Source: Silene latifolia
Taxonomy: Eukaryota > Streptophyta > Magnoliopsida > Caryophyllales > Caryophyllaceae
Assembly: GCF_048544455.1 (NCBI RefSeq)
Contig: NC_133529.1
Location: forward strand, 57,262,271-57,326,270
Length of the DNA stretch: 64,000 bases
Direction: 5' to 3'
Part shown: positions 56,386 to 64,000 of the stretch, in pieces
Layout of the letters: each line of letters opens with the position of its first letter
Numbering within the stretch: the first letter of the stretch is position 1
Notes under the pieces: model-generated
What the model was told of the DNA's origin: nothing
Database searches by the model: none
The model's input: the letters and a program-made list of their open reading frames with translations, nothing else
Program-made: the position numbers and the translations under genes

Positions 56386-58641
56386 GTAGATTTGGAAAAT
56401 AGTGTGGATGGTCAAGAGGTAGAATATGTTTTTTCTGCTGACTTGAAAGAGGTTGTGGCTGATTTACATAAGTTAGAGGAGCTTCCTTTGGATTTTAATA
56501 ATAAGTTGCCATTAACTGTTCCTTCGGAGAAATTGTTGCCATCTGTTTTGCAGGCACCTGTAGTAGAACTTAAGGCTCTACCCGAGCATTTGAAGTATAT
56601 CTTCCTTGGTGAGGGAGAAACACTTCCTGTTATCATCTCTAGTAAGCTCACTGAGGAACAAGAAGCAAAGTTGAAAGATGTACTTGTGGAGAACAAATTA
56701 GCTATTGGTTGGACTATTGCCGACATCAAGGGCATTAGTCCAAGTACTTGTATGCACCTGATTTTGCTAGAGGATGATGCTAAACCGGTAAGGCAACCAC
56801 AACGTCAATTGAATCCTCCTATGATGGAGGTAGTGAAGAAAGAAGTTCTCAAATTGCTTCAAGTAGGTATGATTTATCCTATTTCTGATAGTAAATGGGT
56901 GAGTCCTACCCAAGTAGTCCCTAAAAAGTCTGGGGTGACTTTAGTTGAGAACAAAGATGGTGAGCTTGTACCCACTAGGATCCAAAACGGGTGGAGAGTT
57001 TGTATAGATTATCGTAGGTTGAATGCGGTAACTAGAAAAGACCACTTTCCTCTTCCCTTTATTGACCAAATGCTTGAAAGACTAGCGGGTAAGGCGTATT
57101 ATTGCTTTCTAGATGGGTATTCGGGGTATTTTCAAATAGCTATTGCCCCTGAGGATCAAGAGAAAACCACATTTACTTGTCCTTTTGGTACCTTTGCGTA
57201 TCGACGTATGCCTTTTGGACTTTGTAATGCACTTGCTACCTTTCAGCGATGTATGGTTAGCATATTTTCTGAGTATGTTGAACGCTTCATTGAGGTATTT
57301 ATGGATGATTTTACGGTGCATGGTGATTCTTTTGATACTTGTTTACATCATTTATCTCTTGTTCTTAAGCGTTGTATTGATACTAACCTTGTTTTGAATT
57401 CTGAGAAGTGTCACTTTATGGTGGAACAAGGTATAGTACTTGCACATGTTGTGTCTTCGAGAGGTATTGAGGTAGATAAAGCTAAGATTGATACTATTTC
57501 GTCTCTACCTTACCCTACTAATGTTCGCAAAGTTCGGTCTTTTCTTGGTCATGCAGGTTTTTACCGCAGGTTCATCAAGGATTTCTCTAAGATCGCGTCA
57601 CCCTTATGCAAGCTGTTGCAAAAGGAGACAGATTTCATCTTTGACAAGGCTTGTAAGGAGGCTTTTGATGAGTTGAAAGGTAGGCTTACTTCCGCTCCAA
57701 TTATTCAAGCACCGGATTGGTCTCTTCCCTTTGAGATCATGTGTGACGCGAGTGATTATGCTTTGGGAGCGGTGTTGGGTCAAAAGAATGGGAGGGCTTC
57801 CGATGTTATTCATTATGCATCCATGACCCTAAATGAAGCACAACGAAATTACACCACAACTAAGAAGGAGCTTCTAGCAATTGTTTTTGCTTTGGAAAAA
57901 TTCCGGTCCTATTTACTTGGTACGAAAGTGGTGGTATTTTCAGATCATACAGCATTGCTCCACTTGATGGCGAAGAAAGAATCTAAGCCGAGATTGATAA
58001 GATGGATTCTATTGCTTAGTGAATTTGATTTGGAGGTGAAAGATAAGAAGGGAGCAGAAAATGTTGTAGCGGACCATTTGAGCAGGTTACTGGATGTTGA
58101 TGCAAATCCACATGAGAAAAATCCGGTGAAAGGATTATTTCCTGATGAGAGCTTGTTCGCTATTCGATCCGTAGAGCCATGGTATGCCAATCTTCTAAAT
58201 TTTCTTTGCTCTTCTAAATTTCCACAAGGTTTTTCTAAATCTAAAAAAGACAAGCTTCGTAGTGATGCGAAGTATTATGTGTGGGATGAGCCTTATTTGT
58301 GGAAGCATTGTTCCGACCAAATCATAAGGAGGTGTATACCGGAGAATGAGATGAGCTATATCCTTACATTTTGCCACTCACATGCTTGTGGTGGCCACTT
58401 TGGTACAAGAAGAACTGCGAGAAAAGTGCTAGATTGTGGGTTTTATTGGCCTTCTTTGTTTAGAGATGCTCATGGATTTTGTCAAACTTGTGACAATTGC
58501 CAAAGAGTAGGCAATATTTCCCGAAAGAATGAGATGCCGCAAAGTTACATGCTTAATCGTGAGATTTTTGATGTTTGGGGATTGATTTCATGGGTCCTTT
58601 TCCAAGTTCATATGGAAATCTTTACATATTGTTGGCGGTAG
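56386..58641 (+). CDS. pol: Athila-2 RT-RNase H-integrase zinc finger
   Basis: About 750 codons open; there is no ATG at the start, because it continues the protease frame past a [48 protein letters not shown] and the catalytic FMDDFTVHG, the form usual in Athila. RNase [46 protein letters not shown]. The integrase HHCC zinc finger is complete ([25 protein letters not shown]). A one-base loss near 58583 then shifts the frame, so the last 20 or so residues are not genuine. Confidence 0.9.
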   Translation, partial: VDLENSVDGQEVEYVFSADLKEVVADLHKLEELPLDFNNKLPLTVPSEKLLPSVLQAPVVELKALPEHLKYIFLGEGETLPVIISSKLTEEQEAKLKDVLVENKLAIGWTIADIKGISPSTCMHLILLEDDAKPVRQPQRQLNPPMMEVVKKEVLKLLQVGMIYPISDSKWVSPTQVVPKKSGVTLVENKDGELVPTRIQNGWRVCIDYRRLNAVTRKDHFPLPFIDQMLERLAGKAYYCFLDGYSGYFQIAIAPEDQEKTTFTCPFGTFAYRRMPFGLCNALATFQRCMVSIFSEYVERFIEVFMDDFTVHGDSFDTCLHHLSLVLKRCIDTNLVLNSEKCHFMVEQGIVLAHVVSSRGIEVDKAKIDTISSLPYPTNVRKVRSFLGHAGFYRRFIKDFSKIASPLCKLLQKETDFIFDKACKEAFDELKGRLTSAPIIQAPDWSLPFEIMCDASDYALGAVLGQKNGRASDVIHYASMTLNEAQRNYTTTKKELLAIVFALEKFRSYLLGTKVVVFSDHTALLHLMAKKESKPRLIRWILLLSEFDLEVKDKKGAENVVADHLSRLLDVDANPHEKNPVKGLFPDESLFAIRSVEPWYANLLNFLCSSKFPQGFSKSKKDKLRSDAKYYVWDEPYLWKHCSDQIIRRCIPENEMSYILTFCHSHACGGHFGTRRTARKVLDCGFYWPSLFRDAHGFCQTCDNCQRVGNISRKNEMPQSYMLNREIFDVWGLISWVLFQVHMEIFTYCWR

Positions 58642-59474
58642 ATTATGTGTCTAAGTGGGTGGAGGCTATTCCCACTAAGACCGATGACTCCAAGGTGGTG
58701 GCGGATTTTATCAAGGCTAACATATTTGCTCGATTTGGAATTCCAAAGGCCTTGATAAGTGACCGTGGAACTCATTTTGTCAACAAGACAATTAGTGCTT
58801 TGCTCAAAAAGTATTGCGTTACTCATAAAGTTTCCACGGCATATCATCCGCAGACTAATGGACAAGCTGAAGTGTCCAATAGAGAAGTTAAATCTATCCT
58901 TGAGAAGACGGTGAATCCTAATCGGAAGGATTGGAGCTTGAGATTAGATGATGCATTATGGGCATATCGAACGGCCTATAAAACCCCAATCGGTATGTCA
59001 CCTTATCGACTTGTGTTTGGGAAAGCGTGTCATTTACCTGTAGAATTGGAGCATAAAGCATATTGGGCAATAAAAAGCTTTAATATGAGCTTGGATGACG
59101 CGGGGTTACATCGGAAATTGCAATTCCAAGAGTTGGAAGAGCTCCGACTTGAATCATATGAGAATGCAGCTACTTACAAAGAAAGAGTGAAAGCTTGGCA
59201 TGACTAGATGATATTGAAACGGGACTTTAAAGTTGGTCAAAAAGTCCTTTTGTTCCAATCCCGCTTTTGTCTATTTCCAGGTAAGGTGAAATCTGGTTGG
59301 ATTGGTCCACTTATAATTACTAATGTTTATCCTCATGGTGCAGTTGAGGTACGAGATCCGACGAGGGGTAAAGTGCTAAAAGTAAATGGGCAAAGACTGA
59401 AGCCCTATCATGATTGTGTCGAGATTGAGGTGGTAGAGTCATTAGATCTCTACGACCCCATTTATGAAGATTAA
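58575..59474 (+). pseudogene. pol: Athila-2 integrase core and C-terminus
   Basis: Integrase core in the shifted frame: [11 protein letters not shown] (first catalytic Asp), [10 protein letters not shown] (second), [17 protein letters not shown] (catalytic Glu), [19 protein letters not shown] 59205-59207 interrupts it just before the C-terminal part (ILKRDFKVGQKVLLF, GKVKSGWIGPLIIT), which stays in the same frame to TAA 59472-59474. The domain set is complete but cannot be made as one protein. Confidence 0.85.
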
Positions 59475-59736
59475 TTTCACCAATAAGTCGAGCAAACGAC
59501 TATAAACAAAAGCGCTAACGGGAGGCAACCCGGGGTTTTGTATCCTTTTTCTTTGTAATATTTATTTAGTTTTTATAATCAGTTAATTTATTTCGTTTAA
59601 TTACTAATTAGAAATTTTTATTATGTTTCTTTTTATTACTTGTTTTAATTAATTTTATTTTGACGGTTTATTATATGTAATAGGAATGACGAACAATGCT
59701 TCAAGACGGAGAAAGAAAGAAATATAAGTCGTGAAT
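59475..59736 (+). other. Post-pol region with AGCGCT hairpin
   Basis: AGCGCT (59511-59516) is followed by a hairpin CGGG-AGGCAA-CCCG (59519-59532). I recall a similar GGGAGGCAACCC motif downstream of pol in other plant Athila-like elements; this is from memory. The rest is T-rich. Confidence 0.5.
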
Positions 59737-59875
59737 TTAAAGTGTGCCTCAGTCGCACTATTTAAGCGCGCATAATCAGACGAGCAGGCCCTATTTCGCG
59801 TTCTACATTCACCTTAGACGCACTCGACGCGCGCTCGACGCTCACACCAGGCACACTTTGCATTCGCGAAATTCA
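59737..59875 (+). promoter_or_regulatory. GC-rich cluster before Athila-2 accessory ORF
   Basis: AAAGTGTGCCTCAGTCGCAC, TTTAAGCGCGCATAATCAGA, then GACGCACTCGACGCGCGCTC. The order and words (AAAGTG..C, AGCGCGCATAA, then CGACGCGCGC) parallel the LTR cluster at 51810-51930 and 62480-62590. No clear TATA box follows, so a promoter role is weaker here than in Athila-1. Confidence 0.45.
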
Positions 59876-59918
59876 AGTCAGTGTTGTTGTTGTTGTAGGT
59901 TGGTGACAGTGTCGTAAA

Positions 59919-61333
59919 ATGACCACAAAACGAAAAAACCACCTCGAAAAGCTACAAAAACTACCCCAAAGGCCAGCACTAGTACCTCACGTGCTAGTGC
60001 CAACCGTCGAGCTGTCGACTATATCGGATGTACTCTGACTGAGGTTCAACAAAAATAGGAGAGCCCTTATACTTCCCAAAAGAACCATCCGCGTAACCAA
60101 ATTTCTTGACAGAGAGGCATTAAGATAGTTGGGAGTCCTTGAGGCGGTGGAGGTATTGTTAGAACGGGCTGGGTTGAGTGAGTTTTTGGATAAGAAGGCT
60201 AACATGTATAAGAGATTAACGCTGGAATTCTTATCCACCGTTGAGCAGGTGCCTGAGAGTGACCCCCCTAGCATTAAATTTCAGTTAATGAACAAAGAAA
60301 CCGTCTTATCCTATCCTACTTTGAGAGAAATATTTGGTATAGCCCCAAAGAGCTGATACGGAGAGTTGGGCTGGTTGTTCTTGGGCAGCTACGAATGAGT
60401 TTTGGTATGCACTTACTCATCAGTGTAATGATGGTCACACTCAGAAAAGTTCTAGGATACCTCACCCGGCTTTTCGCTTTATTCACCGTGTCCTTGTCAT
60501 GACATTCTTGTGCCAAGGAGAACCCACTAATATCAACCGGAGTGAGATTAACATGATGTGGGGTATGGGACCGGAAGGAGTAGGTCGGCCAGATTAGGTG
60601 AGTGAATTTGTTCAAATGTGTGTTGATATTCGGAGTGTCAAAACTGGTAAGATTCCTATGGGAGGCATGGTGACTTTGCTTGCTATGCATTTGGGGTATG
60701 AGTTGGACCCACGAGATCGCGTCCGCGGGATCTCTTCTTTGACCATTGAGTCCATGTGCTGCCATATGCAGATGTTGGGTCACGTTGATTGTGAGGAGTT
60801 AGCCTATGCTTTGCTGTTAGGAACTGTTAAAAAGGAAGCTTACTTGAGACTACCTCGCCGAGGAGGGAATGCGATTCCAGTGGGACGCGTCACACGATCT
60901 ATTCATTCCCATGGACCCTCCAGAGCTGCTTGTTCTAGTCACCTCAAAAAAGAAGAGTAGTACTGCAGTTTCTAGTACAGATTTAGTGATGGCGGAAGCT
61001 GATGGTTCGGAGGAACCTAAGCATGATGACGAACAGGAGGGTCATGATGGTGAAGGTAGTGGTGGTACAGAGGCGTTTGGTGATGTTGCTTGGAGGGACC
61101 ATGTAGAGCTTGAGTTAGAGGAATTGCGGGATGAGATTGAGAGTGTTCATGATGCGACCAGGGAGTGTTTGGCACTTCATCGTGACATGAGTGACATGTT
61201 CACAGCTATGTACCCGAGTTCTTACACACCCCCTGCAGCTACCTTGTATGCTGAGTTGGCTCAGAGACGTCTTGACAGAGGGGCTCGTGCTAGAGCCCGA
61301 CAGACCCGTCGCCTCGGGTCTCCTTCTTCCTAG
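59919..61333 (+). pseudogene. Athila-2 accessory ORF, broken
   Basis: A homologue of the intact Athila-1 ORF. It has a basic N-terminus (KATKTTPKAST), then a TAG near 60057, a segment LGVLEAVEVLLERAGLSEFL with LTLEFLSTVEQV that aligns with LGVLEQTRAFFKAMGLEKVF and LTLEFLSSLKV of Athila-1, and a stop at 60353-60355. Further pieces lie at 60598-60960 and, in another frame, 60869-61333. The last piece has an acidic stretch and a coiled coil (HVELELEELRDEIESVHD) and ends QTRRLGSPSS. At least three stops and one frameshift are needed to explain it. Confidence 0.7.
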
Positions 61334-61549
61334 CTAGTGGTATGCCCTTTCCCTTTTCTTTTGTGTTCCCGTACAACATTGGGGACAATGTTGAGTTCAA
61401 GCATGGGGAGGGGTATATGCACTATTGTACATATTTTAGTCTGTCACTTGTAATTTATTTTGTTTTTTTTAATACGAGAAAAAAAAAAACAGAAAAAACG
61501 AAAAAAAATTGAAAAAAAAAAATGAAAAAACAAAAAGAGAAGTACCCGG
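61334..61549 (+). other. PPT-like copy and A-rich tract
   Basis: GGGGACAATG (61381) precedes GTTCAAGCATGGGGA (61395-61409), an exact copy of the true PPT region at 62263-62277. A 75-bp tract of A with few other bases follows (61475-61540). Confidence 0.6.
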
Positions 61550-61717
61550 CTAGGTGAAAACCCGAAAGGGCGCCTAGGCAAAAATGGGAAAAGTGGCCGA
61601 GGACGGAGTGAAAACCCGAAAGGGCGCTCCGGGTAAAATGAAGAATTGAGATGCGTGCCACGAGAGTAGTGTGAGGAAAATAGCTAGAGTGAAAACCCGC
61701 AAGGGCGGGCGCTCTAG
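61550..61717 (+). ncRNA. Three tandem covarying hairpin units (candidate structured RNA)
   Basis: Each unit is: outer 5' stem, TGAAAA, CCC-GNAA-GGG, CG, outer 3' stem, then GG(C/T)AAAATG or similar. Unit 1: CTAGG/CCTAG (61550-61554, 61573-61577). Unit 2: CGGAG/CTCCG (61604-61608, 61627-61631). Unit 3: CTAGAG/CTCTAG (61684-61689, 61712-61717), with CGGG added before the CG. The inner loops are GAAA, GAAA and GCAA, all GNRA tetraloops. The outer stems differ in sequence yet all pair, while the inner core is constant. The function is unknown; it would lie in the 3' region of the element's RNA. Confidence 0.65.
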
Positions 61718-62280
61718 GCAAAATGAGAGATTTAGGAAAAAAAATCTATTTCACACTAATTTTGTGTCCTGTTTTTGGTGTGGCGTCATAAGAAGGGTGC
61801 TAAAGAAGGTCGGTTAGGTAGGACTAGTGGCTAAGGTGAGAAGAATCGCTGTTCTTCATTGTTGTTGTTTGCACTTTCTTTATGCGGTTGTTGGTTTTGT
61901 GCTAGTGAGTGGAGTAGAGGTGTCTAGGATTATACACATGGCTAGTTGGTTTTTGTTGTGAGCCTTGTGAATTTTTGGTTAGGATGGAGCGATAAGGGGC
62001 GTAGCATTGTTTTCTATTGCTTTATTTTGGTGACTACTGTCACTAATTATTGTTACTTTGCTCTTTTGTATTTTGAGGATGTGGGTGTGTTACTCTTTGC
62101 TAGGCGGTGGAAATGATTACACTTTTGAGGGTGTGTTGGAGGGCATGAGAGGGAAGTGAGCATTCTTGTTGTCTGTCATTTTTCTACCATGTGCTGGGTT
62201 TGAGCTGGTGTTGTTATACTTTTTCATTGTGTCCTTTGGTTTTACATCGAGGACGAGTAAAAGTTCAAGCATGGGGAATT
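61718..62280 (+). other. Athila-2 3' non-coding region and PPT
   Basis: No gene is seen. The stretch ends with GAGGACGAGTAAAAGTTC (62249-62266) and the purine-rich AAGCATGGGGAATT directly before the 3' LTR. Athila-1 has the related GGGACGAGCAAAGGTTC at the same place. Confidence 0.6.
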
Positions 62281-63802
<1,522 letters not shown>

Positions 63803-64000
63803 CTTGCCTTCCTCTTCTATTCATCTATTCAACAATGGTGATGCTTGCCACCATCACAAATACCCACCCCCTTTAGATCCCTTGAAAATCACCCTACCGC
63901 CACCTCTCCGTACCGTACTCTTTTCCAAACTGTCACACTGTACAGACACCACTACCCATCACATATTTCCACCTCTCCCGTCACCAAACTACCACCACCG
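63803..64000. repeat. Tandem duplication, unit 2, second part
   Basis: It continues unit 2 after Athila-2, beginning with the TSD CTTGC. It matches unit 1 from about 50861 onward (CTTCCTCTTCTATTCAT, GGTGATGCTTGCCACCATCA) with scattered substitutions, and runs out of the window. Confidence 0.8.

Noticed and set aside
61550..61717. Hammerhead or other known ribozyme
   Set aside because: The CUGAUGA core of hammerheads is absent and I see no other known catalytic core. It is kept as an unnamed structured candidate.

Overview
This window is plant nuclear DNA made almost entirely of nested transposable elements. I see no ordinary host gene, rRNA or tRNA gene. The evidence for a plant is direct: Ty3/gypsy elements of the Tat and Athila lineages, a Copia element with the usual PPT and PBS, an L1-type LINE, a plant mobile domain (PMD) gene and a DUF7745-type gene. 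The Tat element with antisense extra ORFs recalls the Retand-like elements of Silene, so a eudicot, possibly Caryophyllales, is my guess. That placement is inference.

Layout. (1) Positions 1-26793 hold a Tat-lineage element on the minus strand. Its 5' LTR is 24386-26793 and its gag-pol is one long frame, 23590 down to 5800. Its 3' end lies left of the window. Two plus-strand (antisense) genes sit beyond the end of pol: a seven-exon PMD gene (426-2795) and a two-exon DUF7745-like gene (3729-5245). (2) An Athila-type element (Athila-1, 6118-17180, TSD CTATC) is inserted in the Tat integrase. It keeps gag, protease and an intact accessory ORF but has no RT, RNase H or integrase. (3) An L1-type LINE runs from about 27298 to 50097. 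It is split by a decayed minus-strand Copia element (27378-43275) and by a Tat-type solo LTR (46260-48645, TSD CCTTC). (4) The Copia 5' LTR is itself split by a coding-poor LTR element (35701-42928, TSD CTTAG), here called the LARD-like element. (5) A TA microsatellite ends the LINE. A 745-bp-period tandem duplication follows (50646 onward), and its second copy is split by a second Athila-type element (Athila-2, 51606-63802, TSD CTTGC). Athila-2 has a near-complete but broken gag-pro-RT-RH-IN, a degenerate accessory ORF, and a 1058-bp inverted-repeat transposon in its left LTR.

The signals I find most interesting are not standard features. Three tandem units at 61550-61717 share a constant core (TGAAAA, then CCC-GNAA-GGG, then CG) inside outer stems that change in sequence but still pair, as expected of a structured RNA. 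In addition, every LTR family here has its own short GC-rich, mostly palindromic motif repeated in or near U3. In the Tat element and both Athila elements the same motif recurs upstream of the accessory ORF, as if that ORF has a private promoter evolving with the LTR. Two Tat-type LTRs also share a TATA box, then a compensated hairpin, then an invariant 15-mer, CGCGAGTGTCCGCCC.
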